From Verrucomicrobiota bacterium (GTDB taxonomy: Bacteria; Verrucomicrobiota; Verrucomicrobiia; Opitutales; Opitutaceae): 7,075 bases of DNA. Below, piece after piece: positions 1 to 6,916 of this stretch. The position numbers and the translations under genes were made by a program. Where the stretch lies: positions 1 to 7,075 of the forward strand of contig JAEWKR010000085.1 of assembly GCA_023457715.1 (NCBI GenBank), given 5' to 3'. Each line of letters starts with the position of its first letter. The stretch's first letter is position 1. The notes beneath the pieces were generated by a model that had not been told where the DNA came from, ran no database searches, and was given only the letters and a program-made list of their open reading frames with translations.

Positions 1-11
1 CACAGAGCTCC

Positions 12-148
12 GACACAGAGGACACGGAGGCTCGGTCCTTGGACAAACCTGTTCATCGCGTGACGCCCAAGACAGTCGCGGCGCCCGCCTCCGGCTCGGC
101 TCTGATTGGGCCTCTGTGACCTCTGTGGCAAAATCGGTATTCAGGTTC
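12..148 (+). repeat. Left copy of 137-bp terminal inverted repeat (MITE-like)
   Basis: Bases 12-148 are the reverse complement of 6939-7075 over 137 bp; I see two mismatches (near 80 and at 141) and no gaps. Within the copy, 13-30 and the reverse complement of 111-128 match at 15 of 18 positions (CACAGAGG/CACGGAGG-type ends), giving a unit of about 116 bp with its own terminal inverted repeats, as in a MITE or foldback element. It encodes no credible protein. Short open frames reading through it recur at both window ends and are translations of the repeat. Bases 1-11 outside the copy are more of the same CACAGAG-type sequence. Confidence 0.9.
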
Positions 149-190
149 AACATCCACCCTACCGACGGTCTTCAGCTTGCTTGGTTGGTA

Positions 191-230
191 CTCGACGTTC
201 GATGTTCAACGTTCGATGTTCGATGTTCAG
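191..230 (+). repeat. Heptanucleotide tandem array, unit TTCGATG
   Basis: Five consecutive 7-bp units (CTCGACG, TTCGATG, TTCAACG, TTCGATG, TTCGATG) are followed by TTCAG. The last partial unit contains the stop codon of RNase III on the minus strand (227-229), so the array begins exactly at the end of the gene. The same unit, inverted, occurs at 6917-6942 beside the other 137-bp repeat. Bases 149-190, between the inverted repeat and this array, show nothing I recognise. Confidence 0.85.
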
Positions 231-964
231 CCTTGGCCGTCGAACTGCTCCAGCGCCTGGCGGGCGGCGGCTTCTTCGGCGGCTTTTTTGGAGGTGCCGC
301 GGCCGGAGCCGAGCTTGCGGTCTTTGAGATAGACGGCGACTTCGTACTCCCGGGCATGATCGCGGCCGTGGATGGTCACGACTTCGTAGCGCAGCGCGTT
401 GTTGCCGTGAAGGGGCTGGATCCGCTCCTGCAGACGGCCTTTGGGATTGTCGATGTCCTCCACGGCAGCGAGCCGGGCCTCGAGATCGCCGTAAAGCGAG
501 AGCACGACTTTACGGGCGGTCGGAAAATCGCTGTCGAGGAAGATGGCGCCGAGGAGGGCTTCGAAACCGTCCTCCAGCGAGGACGCGCGTTTCCGGCCCC
601 CCGTGGTTTCCTCGCTCACCCCCAGCCGCAGGCAGCGATCGATCCCGAGTTCATTCGCGAGCTGGGTGAGGTAGGTTCCATTCGCCAGCGAAGCGCGGCG
701 TCGGCTGAGGGGGCCTTCGCGTTCACCAGGGAAGAGGTTGAACAGCGCTTCCGTGAGGACGAGTTGCAGCACGGCGTCCCCCAAAAATTCCATGCGTTGA
801 TTGCTCTCCTGCAACTCCGGCTGGTCCTGCAGCAGGGAAGAATGCGTCATCGCGCGTTCCAGCAGCGCGAGCGACCGGAACTTGTATCCGAGCCGCTGTT
901 GCAGCGCCACGAGCGGCGCGGCCTTGGGATCCGCCGGCTTAACTCGAAAGGGCCAGAAACGCAT
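227..964 (-). CDS. rnc: Ribonuclease III
   Basis: This 245-residue protein is a cytoplasmic double-strand-specific endoribonuclease that processes rRNA precursors and structured mRNAs as a homodimer with Mg2+. The N-terminal nuclease domain (about 15-150) holds the signature NQRMEFLGDAVL (55-66) and the second acidic motif SLEDGFEALLGAIFLDSD (129-146). The expected metal ligands are Glu59, Asp63, Asp132 and Glu135. The C-terminal double-stranded RNA-binding domain (about 172-242) ends in the typical GTSKKAAEEAAARQAL helix. Length is normal for the family. The first Glu of the common NERLEFLGD motif is Gln56 here. The ATG at 964 is chosen because it gives the usual short leader before the domain; there is no Shine-Dalgarno sequence. 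It lies downstream of the permease genes, with 175 bp of repeat-rich DNA between. The stop codon lies in a heptanucleotide repeat. Confidence 0.97.
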   Translation of the reverse strand: MRFWPFRVKPADPKAAPLVALQQRLGYKFRSLALLERAMTHSSLLQDQPELQESNQRMEFLGDAVLQLVLTEALFNLFPGEREGPLSRRRASLANGTYLTQLANELGIDRCLRLGVSEETTGGRKRASSLEDGFEALLGAIFLDSDFPTARKVVLSLYGDLEARLAAVEDIDNPKGRLQERIQPLHGNNALRYEVVTIHGRDHAREYEVAVYLKDRKLGSGRGTSKKAAEEAAARQALEQFDGQG

Positions 965-972
965 GCGGGGAA

Positions 973-1000
973 ATCACAAAGGCCAAAGGCACAAACGCCA
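973..1000 (+). repeat. Degenerate heptanucleotide array upstream of rnc
   Basis: Four loosely similar 7-bp units (ATCACAA, AGGCCAA, AGGCACA, AACGCCA) begin eight bases upstream of the RNase III start codon. The similarity is weak, and the call depends partly on the clearer period-7 arrays elsewhere in the window. It occupies the place where a ribosome binding site and leader would lie. Confidence 0.4.
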
Positions 1001-1013
1001 GACCCGATCTTCG

Positions 1014-1057
1014 CCACGGAGAGCACGGAGCTCCGACCCAAAGGTCACAGAGCCCAA
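1014..1057 (+). repeat. Degenerate relative of the CACAGAG/CACGGAG repeat
   Basis: Bases 1014-1030 (CCACGGAGAGCACGGAG) resemble the end of the 137-bp element, which reads CCACAGAGGTCACAGAGG at 6959-6976. Bases 1041-1057 resemble 6964-6980 (AGGTCACAGAGGCCCAA). Bases 1024-1037 match window positions 1-14 at 13 of 14 positions. This looks like a third, decayed or partial member of the same family, lying between rnc and the permease gene. The rest of 1058-1139 shows nothing I recognise. Confidence 0.65.
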
Positions 1058-1139
1058 ACCGGCGGACGCGAACACTCTGGCGGATCTTTCGGGTGTCTCG
1101 AGCAAAGACTTCATCCTGTGACTCGGATTGGGATCGGCG

Positions 1140-1931
1140 TCAGGAGGAGGCGCTGGTGTAGCGCTTGAGGCCGCGGTGGAAGACGATCACGGCGACGGTG
1201 AACCAGCCGACCGCCACGGCGGACAACCAGCCGATCCACGTCCAGTTGAAGCGGTCGAGCATCACGCGAGCCGGCGCGTTGCTCACAATCACGACGGGCA
1301 GCAGCCAGACGAACAGCACCCGGGTGACGATACCCTTGAAGGCCTCCCGGGGCATCCGGGAGTATTCGGTCAGCGCGAAGTAGATGCCCTCCACGCCCTG
1401 CGCGCTCGTCATCCAGAAGACGAGCGAGATGGACATGACCATGATGCTGTAGTGGATCACCAGCCCCGCGCCGATCATGGCGAGATAGAGGACGACCTGG
1501 CCGACCGAAGGCTCGAGGTGCAGCTGCCGCAGTGCGTAGCACACGATCCCCGCGGCCACGAAGGCGTTGATCAGCCCGTCGGGATCGAGCTTGCGGGTCG
1601 TCGCCATGAACATGACGTTGCCCGGCTGGGCGAGGAAGAAGTCGAAATTGCCGGTGCGGACGTTGCGGCCGAGTTCGAAAATGCTGCTCCAGAAGAACCC
1701 CATGAGGAACCGCTGGATCAGCATCGACGTGCCGACCAGGAGGATCATCTCGTATTTGCCCCAGCCCGCGATCGAGTCGGTATGCCGGTAAATGACGGAA
1801 ACCGTGAGCAGGTTCACGCTCATCCAGAACAGCTCCACCAGCGACCATACGATGAAATCGCCCCGGAACATCAGGGTGCGCACGATCGAATACCGTGCGC
1901 TGGCGAACCAGATGTGGAGATAGCGTAGCAT
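1140..1931 (-). CDS. ABC-2 family transporter permease (ABC2_membrane_6, COG3694-like)
   Basis: This 263-residue integral membrane protein is predicted to be one half of the transmembrane part of an ABC transporter; the substrate is unknown. About six hydrophobic segments lie at roughly 27-49, 60-81, 119-135, 145-175, 200-220 and 230-253. Between the second and third is VRTGNFDFFLAQP (91-103), matching the G-x-hydrophobic-D-x-x-L-x-x-P pattern seen in this permease family. The C-terminus, GLKRYTSASS, is also typical of the COG3694 branch. The start is the ATG at 1931, followed at once by a family-like MLRYLHIWFASARYSIVRTL. That ATG directly touches a heptanucleotide array, so the leader holds no Shine-Dalgarno sequence. 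It follows a second permease of the same superfamily and probably pairs with it. No ATP-binding subunit is encoded nearby. Confidence 0.88.
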   Translation of the reverse strand: MLRYLHIWFASARYSIVRTLMFRGDFIVWSLVELFWMSVNLLTVSVIYRHTDSIAGWGKYEMILLVGTSMLIQRFLMGFFWSSIFELGRNVRTGNFDFFLAQPGNVMFMATTRKLDPDGLINAFVAAGIVCYALRQLHLEPSVGQVVLYLAMIGAGLVIHYSIMVMSISLVFWMTSAQGVEGIYFALTEYSRMPREAFKGIVTRVLFVWLLPVVIVSNAPARVMLDRFNWTWIGWLSAVAVGWFTVAVIVFHRGLKRYTSASS

Positions 1932-1961
1932 TTATGATTTATGATTTACGATTTATGATTT
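1930..1961 (+). repeat. Heptanucleotide tandem array, unit ATTTATG
   Basis: Units are ATTTATG, ATTTATG, ATTTACG, ATTTATG and a partial ATTT. The array overlaps the first bases of the start codon of the downstream permease gene (minus strand, 1929-1931). It is AT-rich in an otherwise GC-rich window. An inverted counterpart lies at 2034-2064, so the two could pair into a long stem. Confidence 0.92.
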
Positions 1962-2033
1962 GGGACGGCGTGGTTCGATGGCGCTGCACGCGGATTACCC
2001 GGTGCCCTCCCAACCTCGATTCGGTGCCTTTCC
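1962..2033 (+). repeat. Spacer between inverted heptad arrays, with an internal direct repeat
   Basis: This 72-bp GC-rich spacer separates the two inverted AT-rich arrays. It contains two direct copies of GGTGCCYTYCC (2001-2011 and 2023-2033), spaced 22 bp apart, and the similarity continues weakly for several bases. The whole 1930-2064 block looks like one foldback element filling the gap between the permease genes. Confidence 0.55.
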
Positions 2034-2064
2034 AATCATAAATCATAGATCGTAAATCATAAAT
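2034..2064 (-). repeat. Inverted heptanucleotide array, unit ATTTATG on minus strand
   Basis: On the plus strand, after a partial AAT, the units read CATAAAT, CATAGAT, CGTAAAT and CATAAAT. This is the inverse of the array at 1930-1961. It ends about ten bases from the stop codon (2075-2077) of the upstream permease gene. In a transcript spanning both permease genes, the two arrays could form a stem of about 30 bp with a few mismatches. Confidence 0.9.
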
Positions 2065-2074
2065 CCCTCCGCGC

Positions 2075-2890
2075 TCACCCTCCGACCGCCGTGTGTCGCC
2101 TCAGACCCCGGACCCAGAGCAGTTTTGCGATCACGAGCAGCACCACGACCCACCCCAGCTGCAGTCCCAGCCCGGTGTAGACCTCTGCCGGATCGTTGAT
2201 CCGGCCGGTGAAGATGGCGGCGGGAAAATACATCTGGTAATAGAACGGCAGATACTTCGCCAGGGTGTAGGCCCAGGGAGGCAGCAGATCCAGGGGGAAC
2301 ATCTGGCCGCCGAGCACCGACTCGATCGCGTAGGAAAGAATCACGAAACCCTGGATCTCCAGGAACCAGAACGTCAGCATGCCGAAGCAGTAGGCGATGG
2401 AGAACTGGATGATCGCGCTGAGAAACATCGCCGGCACGCCGAGACCCACGCGCCACAGCTCGAGCGGGTAGGTGAGGTGCTCGTAGAGAAAGGGCATCGC
2501 GACGAGGAGCGGCACGAGCACCAGACCGCCGGACACGAGCCGAGCCGCCACGAAGATGCTGAAGCGGTAGCCGAAATAGTTCACCGGCTTGAGGAGGAAC
2601 TGGTTGATCAACCCGTTCCGGATCTCCTCCGAGATTTGGTAATCCTCGTTGAACGCGCTGATGAAGAACTGCAGCACGAGCAGGGTGACGAAATAGGTCA
2701 GGGTCTGGTTCAGGCTGAACCCGCCGATGTCGCCGCTGGAACCCTCGGCGGCCGCGCTCCACAGGATGAACACCGCGGCCAGGTGGAAGAGGGAAAAGAA
2801 CCCACGGACCGCGAAGTTCCAGCGGTACACGAGGTTGCTCTGGAGCCCGACGAGGAAGGCGTGGCGGTACTTTTCGAGCGTTGGCAGCAT
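2075..2890 (-). CDS. ABC-2 family transporter permease (COG4587-like)
   Basis: This 271-residue integral membrane protein is predicted to be the partner of the permease encoded downstream; substrate unknown. Hydrophobic segments lie at about 31-48, 63-80, 115-134, 143-175, 180-194 and 240-260. The cytoplasmic motif EIRNGLINQFLLKP (89-102) corresponds to VRTGNFDFFLAQP in the partner and is a hallmark of this permease pair. I chose the ATG at 2890, which begins MLPTLEKYRHAFLVGLQ, the usual N-terminus for the family. An upstream in-frame TTG at 2941 would add 17 residues of unlikely composition. No Shine-Dalgarno sequence is visible. The genes normally occur as ATPase-permease-permease, but the next gene upstream here is parA, so the ATPase must be encoded elsewhere or has been lost. 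Confidence 0.88.
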   Translation of the reverse strand: MLPTLEKYRHAFLVGLQSNLVYRWNFAVRGFFSLFHLAAVFILWSAAAEGSSGDIGGFSLNQTLTYFVTLLVLQFFISAFNEDYQISEEIRNGLINQFLLKPVNYFGYRFSIFVAARLVSGGLVLVPLLVAMPFLYEHLTYPLELWRVGLGVPAMFLSAIIQFSIAYCFGMLTFWFLEIQGFVILSYAIESVLGGQMFPLDLLPPWAYTLAKYLPFYYQMYFPAAIFTGRINDPAEVYTGLGLQLGWVVVLLVIAKLLWVRGLRRHTAVGG

Positions 2891-2986
2891 GTGGCGGCGC
2901 GGGCCGGCAGACAGGGTCGCGCCTAAAGGATTACCAACCAACCGGCATTTGGGGGGCCGTCAAGGGAGGAGGGAGGCGCGAGGGTA

Positions 2987-3000
2987 CCGGCTGAGGCCGG
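2987..3000. other. Small GC-rich hairpin
   Basis: CCGGC (2987-2991) and GCCGG (2996-3000) can pair around a TGAG loop. The hairpin lies between parA and the permease pair. No T-run follows on either strand, so I do not call it a terminator. Just before it, 2962-2982 reads as three loosely similar 7-bp units (AAGGGAG, GAGGGAG, GCGCGAG). Confidence 0.35.
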
Positions 3001-3025
3001 CGCCACGGGTGGGGTGGCCAAGTCA

Positions 3026-3101
3026 TTCCGCCTGAAGGCGGGACTACGTACTCGAGCAATGCCTGCGCGGCTTGGGTATGTTGTCCCGCCTTCAGGCGGA
3101 A
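3026..3101. repeat. Perfect 19-bp inverted repeat (REP/BIME-like) between parA and the permeases
   Basis: TTCCGCCTGAAGGCGGGAC (3026-3044) is exactly complementary to GTCCCGCCTTCAGGCGGAA (3083-3101), with a 38-bp loop. Each arm is itself nearly palindromic (CCGCC-TGAA-GGCGG), as in paired REP elements. It lies 67 bp downstream of the parA stop codon on the transcribed strand. It could stabilise or attenuate a transcript running from parA into the permease genes, but there is no T-tract for classic termination. Confidence 0.8.
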
Positions 3102-3110
3102 GGTTGGAGG

Positions 3111-3158
3111 TCTGGGACCAGCGATCGAGTCACCAGGCTGTCCGTCCCTGGTCCCTGA
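3111..3158. repeat. Inverted GGGACCAG motif and short heptad repeat downstream of parA
   Basis: TCTGGGACCAG (3111-3121) pairs with CTGGTCCCTGA (3148-3158) at 10 of 11 positions. The right arm contains two tandem GTCCCTG units (3144-3150 and 3151-3157), again a period of 7 bp. The parA stop codon lies ten bases further on, so this is another repeat close to a gene end. Confidence 0.5.
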
Positions 3159-3167
3159 TCTCGCCCT

Positions 3168-3950
<783 letters not shown>

Positions 3951-3974
3951 GGCGGTAAGCAGCCGAGAATGAAC

Positions 3975-4009
3975 CAGAGGCGGGAGGCAAAAGGCAAGAG
4001 GCGAGAGGG
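3975..4009 (+). repeat. Heptanucleotide tandem array, unit RRGAGGC
   Basis: Five consecutive 7-bp units (CAGAGGC, GGGAGGC, AAAAGGC, AAGAGGC, GAGAGGG) share a near-constant AGGC core. The array lies 24 bp upstream of the parA start codon, in its presumed leader. Bases 4010-4080, between this array and the CCTACAG array, contain a small hairpin (CGACT-TCG-AGTCG, about 4017-4029) and nothing else I recognise. Confidence 0.8.
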
Positions 4010-4080
4010 AAACCGGCGACTTCGAGTCGGTAGCTGCCGAGCTTCGCCTGCTGGATCGGGATCGTGCCACGACCGAGCGC

Positions 4081-4157
4081 CCTACAGCCTACAGCCTACA
4101 GCCTACAGCCTACAGCCTACAGCCTACAGCCTACAGCCTACAGCCTACAGCCTACTG
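4081..4157 (+). repeat. Heptanucleotide tandem array, unit CCTACAG, ten perfect copies
   Basis: Ten identical consecutive CCTACAG units run from 4081 to 4150, followed by a degenerate CCTACTG (4151-4157). The stop codon TAG of the upstream hydrolase gene (plus-strand CTA, 4152-4154) lies in this last unit, so the array begins precisely at the gene end. The lack of variation among ten units suggests recent expansion or active homogenisation, probably with copy-number polymorphism. There are no spacers, so it is not a CRISPR array. Confidence 0.98.
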
Positions 4158-5330
4158 CTTCTTCTTCGCCACATGCGCGAGCGCTTCGAGGAAGTAGTAG
4201 TCCGCGTACATCAAGGGCACATCGACCTCGCTTTTTTCGGGCAGATGACCGACGCCATGCATCAGGAGGAAATGGCCGTTTTCGCTGAGCCCCGCGCGGT
4301 AGTGGGCGGTGCAGAGCGAGCGTAGCTGCCGCTCGGCGAGAGCGCGGTAGGAGGTGCCGTCGGCGCCGACAATGTCGGCGAGGTCGAGCAGCGCCGAGCA
4401 GATCAGCGCGCCGGCCGCGACGTCACGCAGGGCGTCGGGAATGTGCGGAACATCGAAATCCCAGTAGGGGATGCCGTCGGCCGGCAGCCGCGGGTGCGAC
4501 ACGATGAAGTCGGCGATCTTGCGCGCCTGGGCGAGGTATCTCGGGTCCTTGGTCAATGCGTACATGCGCGTGTAGCCATAGAGCGCCCAACCCTGGCCGC
4601 GTGACCACGCGCTTGGATCGGAGTATCCCTGCACGGTCTGCTTCCGCAGCACGGCACCGGTGGTGGGATCGTAGTCGACCAGATGGAAGCTGCTCCCGTC
4701 GGGCCGGAAGTGTTCCTCCAGCGTGCGATCGGCATGTGAAATCGCGATATCCCGCAGGCGCTTCTCGCCGGAGTATTCCGCTGCCTGGATCAGCAGTTCC
4801 AGGTTCATCATGTTGTCGATGATCACCGGATACTTCCAGGAGCCGAAATCCCACGACCGGATCAGGCGCACCTTCTCGTTGAACCGGGTCGCGAGGCTGC
4901 GCGCGCCGTTGATGAGGATCGGACGGTACGCGGCGTTGCCGGTGATGCGGTAGCCCTCGCCGTAGCTGCAGCCCAGCATGAATCCGACGTCATGGTTGCC
5001 GGTGTAATGCTGGATGGATTCCAGCCGGTGGGTGAAATCTTCCGCCGCCCGGCGCAGCTCGGCGTCGCCGGTGTGCTCGTGGACCAGCCAGAGGCAGCCG
5101 GGGAAGAAACCCGAGACCCAGTCCTCCGGGGCAATCATCCGCACCTTCCCGTTGCTGTGCGAGCGCGGGAGCTTTTTGGCGTCGCCGGACATGTCGGCGA
5201 GCAGGCCGCGGTACTGTTTGGCCGCGAACGCAAACTGCTCGTCGGCCAGCTGGGCCAGCGGGGTGGGGGAAGCGGCGGACAACGGCGCGAGCGCCACGAC
5301 CGACGCGAGGGTCAGGATCAGAGTTCTCAT
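4152..5330 (-). CDS. Secreted GH88 unsaturated glucuronyl hydrolase
   Basis: This 392-residue enzyme is predicted to hydrate and release the 4,5-unsaturated uronic acid left at the non-reducing end of oligosaccharides by polysaccharide lyases, from glycosaminoglycan-like or other uronate polymers. Residues 1-20 form a Sec signal peptide with an Ala-rich cleavage site. The six-hairpin barrel follows: PEDWVSGFFPGCLW (68-81), NHDVGFMLG (112-120) with Asp114, IDNMMNLELL (171-180) with Asp172, SAWSRGQGWALYGY (240-253), and GVGHLPEKSEVDVPLMYADY (359-378). Asp114 and Asp172 correspond to the two essential Asp residues of Bacillus UGL (Asp88 and Asp149). Length is normal. The ATG at 5330 is chosen for the signal peptide; a TTG at 5420 overlapping the previous stop would add 30 unlikely residues. 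It lies 86 bp behind the GH105-type gene, probably in one operon. The stop codon lies in the CCTACAG array. Confidence 0.93.
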   Translation of the reverse strand: MRTLILTLASVVALAPLSAASPTPLAQLADEQFAFAAKQYRGLLADMSGDAKKLPRSHSNGKVRMIAPEDWVSGFFPGCLWLVHEHTGDAELRRAAEDFTHRLESIQHYTGNHDVGFMLGCSYGEGYRITGNAAYRPILINGARSLATRFNEKVRLIRSWDFGSWKYPVIIDNMMNLELLIQAAEYSGEKRLRDIAISHADRTLEEHFRPDGSSFHLVDYDPTTGAVLRKQTVQGYSDPSAWSRGQGWALYGYTRMYALTKDPRYLAQARKIADFIVSHPRLPADGIPYWDFDVPHIPDALRDVAAGALICSALLDLADIVGADGTSYRALAERQLRSLCTAHYRAGLSENGHFLLMHGVGHLPEKSEVDVPLMYADYYFLEALAHVAKKKQ

Positions 5331-5416
5331 GCGGGGGAGGGGTGAATCGAGGGTACAGGACGCCGGGCCGGGCGTGGTGGCAAGTGCGGAGCGCACGCCG
5401 CGGGTCCCGGCGTTGG

Positions 5417-6829
5417 TCAACGCGTTGACGTGGCTTCGCCGAAGTGGAGCCCGCCATCATGCACGACCGCTCTGGCGCCGGCGCCGCGATGGAGCGTGGC
5501 CATTTCGGCGCCGGCGAGCAGGACTGGGCCGTACCCGTGCGCGGCATACACGCTGACGGGGCGATATGCATAGAAAACAGGCTCCCAGCCCATGCCCGTG
5601 CCGACGCAGGTGTTCTCGACCTGACCCTGGCTGTTGACCTGTTTGGCCACGGCGTGCCAGCCGATCGAGGCCGCGGGCCCGAAGGCGAGAGGATCGATCC
5701 AGCCCCGGTTGATCGCCCGGGCGAAGGCGTAGACGAACATCGCGCTGGCGGACGTCTCCGGGTAGGTGGCGGGCCGGTCCAGCAGCTGGTGCCACCGACC
5801 GTCAACGCCCTGGCTGGCCGCCAGACCCTGGAGGTGGGACCGAAGGAGGGCCAGGAGCTCAGGCCGGGCGGGGTGGTCCTCGGGGAGCACCGACAACAGC
5901 TCCACCTTCGCCATCGCGGCCCAACCGTTGGCGCGCGCCCAGTGAAACGCCGGATGGGGCTCCATCCCCTGCACCCAGCCATGCAGGTAGAGGCCTTTTT
6001 CGCGCACGAACATGCGCCCCGCGAACTGCAGCACCTGGCGTGCGGCGTCGTCGAAATAGCGGCGCTCGCCGGTCAGCTTACCGATCTGCGCCAGCGCCGG
6101 CACGCTCATGTAGAGGTCGTCCAGCCACAGGCTGCCGGGCAAGGGGCGGTTGCGGGCGAGCGTGCCGTCGTCGAAACGGAGCTGGCCGGTGCTGATGTAG
6201 CCGAGGTAACGGTCGATCAACGGCCGCAGCGGCACTGCGACTCCGGCCTGCTCCGCCTTGAGCATGGCGGCGGCCATCGCACCCGAGTCGTCGAGCGATT
6301 CGGGCTTCAGGACGGAGCGGAGGGCGAAACGGCGCGGGGCGTCGGCGCCCGGCGGATGGGCGGTGTAGTGATCGGCCAGCCGGCGGATCAGTTCGAGACG
6401 CTCGCCCACGTAGCGGCGGTACCGCTCGTTCCCCAGGGCTTCGGCCGCGTGGAGCATGCCGGAATAGGTGACACCCCATTCGTAACTGATCGGCAGGAAA
6501 TCACCGCGTTCGAACCCAGGTCGGGCCGGGAGGGGACCGGCGGCGTCAGCGACGGGCGTGTTCGTCTCCAGATCGATGAGACGCGCCGGGGTGGCGCGTT
6601 CAAGATAGGTGAGGACGCGGTCGAGCACCGGCGTGATCTCCTCCACCCGGGCCGGTCCGTAGGGGATCGGATATGCGGGGGTGTGCCGGGTCTGCCAGCC
6701 GAGTTGGGGGTGGGCGGCGCCGGACGTGGTAACCGTGGCGGTGGACGGCGGCACGTTCTGGGCGATGGCTGAGGCGAGACCCAGCGGGAGGAGGACAGCC
6801 AGCAGGGCGGGGCGGATACGAGCGCGCAT
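5417..6829 (-). CDS. Secreted GH105-type unsaturated uronyl hydrolase (Glyco_hydro_88 superfamily)
   Basis: This 470-residue protein is predicted to cleave unsaturated galacturonyl or glucuronyl residues from lyase products such as rhamnogalacturonan or ulvan oligosaccharides. The N-terminus (1-23) is a Sec signal peptide ending AIA-QN. The alpha/alpha barrel shows YEWGVTYSGMLHAAEALG (116-133), SLWLDDLYMSVPALAQIGKL (233-252) with Asp237/Asp238 at the expected catalytic position, LHGWVQG (282-288), FHWARANGWAAMAKVELL (295-312), and DGRWHQLLDRPATYPETSAS (343-362). The WARxNGW and DGxWHQLLD-ETSAS blocks favour GH105 over GH88; the exact substrate cannot be read from sequence. The ATG at 6829 fits the signal peptide. 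Its leader is a C7A6 homopolymer pair with no Shine-Dalgarno sequence. The gene is first of the probable two-gene operon with the GH88 enzyme. Confidence 0.88.
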   Translation of the reverse strand: MRARIRPALLAVLLPLGLASAIAQNVPPSTATVTTSGAAHPQLGWQTRHTPAYPIPYGPARVEEITPVLDRVLTYLERATPARLIDLETNTPVADAAGPLPARPGFERGDFLPISYEWGVTYSGMLHAAEALGNERYRRYVGERLELIRRLADHYTAHPPGADAPRRFALRSVLKPESLDDSGAMAAAMLKAEQAGVAVPLRPLIDRYLGYISTGQLRFDDGTLARNRPLPGSLWLDDLYMSVPALAQIGKLTGERRYFDDAARQVLQFAGRMFVREKGLYLHGWVQGMEPHPAFHWARANGWAAMAKVELLSVLPEDHPARPELLALLRSHLQGLAASQGVDGRWHQLLDRPATYPETSASAMFVYAFARAINRGWIDPLAFGPAASIGWHAVAKQVNSQGQVENTCVGTGMGWEPVFYAYRPVSVYAAHGYGPVLLAGAEMATLHRGAGARAVVHDGGLHFGEATSTR

Positions 6830-6837
6830 GATTTTTT

Positions 6838-6844
6838 GGGGGGG
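6838..6844 (+). other. G7 homopolymer in the leader of the GH105-type gene
   Basis: Seven G follow six T (6832-6837) on the plus strand. On the coding strand this is C7A6 ending two bases before the ATG at 6829. It replaces a normal ribosome binding site. Homopolymers of this length can slip in replication, and here a length change would alter only the leader. Confidence 0.4.
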
Positions 6845-6916
6845 AAGGCAAGGTGGCGTCGATTTTCCGGAAGCGCAAAAGGGTCCGGATGCTGACGGTC
6901 AGGCGAACGTGAAGGC

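Noticed and set aside
106..327. Small protein-coding gene at the left end, with a similar N-terminus encoded near 6981 on the minus strand
   Set aside because: Both are translations of the 137-bp repeat and adjoining heptads. There is no leader signal, and the shared peptide follows from the shared DNA repeat.
116..1168. Long open frame antisense to rnc
   Set aside because: High-GC shadow of the clearly functional RNase III gene; no domain-like sequence.
2891..2941. Longer start (TTG at 2941) for the COG4587-like permease
   Set aside because: The added residues do not resemble the family, and the ATG at 2890 gives the usual N-terminus.
2987..3101. Rho-independent terminator downstream of parA
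   Set aside because: Stable hairpins exist, but no T-rich tract follows them on the transcribed strand.
3951..4070. 40-residue N-terminal extension of ParA
   Set aside because: The extension translates the RRGAGGC heptads and leader. ParA proteins start just before the Walker A motif, which fits the ATG at 3950.
4081..4157. CRISPR array
   Set aside because: Units are 7 bp and contiguous with no spacers, and no cas gene is present.
5331..5420. Longer start (TTG at 5420) for the GH88 gene overlapping the preceding stop codon
   Set aside because: The overlap would suggest translational coupling, but it would bury the clear signal peptide that begins at the ATG at 5330.
5444..6772. 442-codon open frame antisense to the GH105-type gene
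   Set aside because: Shadow of a gene with conserved catalytic motifs; composition rich in Arg, Gly and Glu, as expected for the reverse of high-GC coding DNA.
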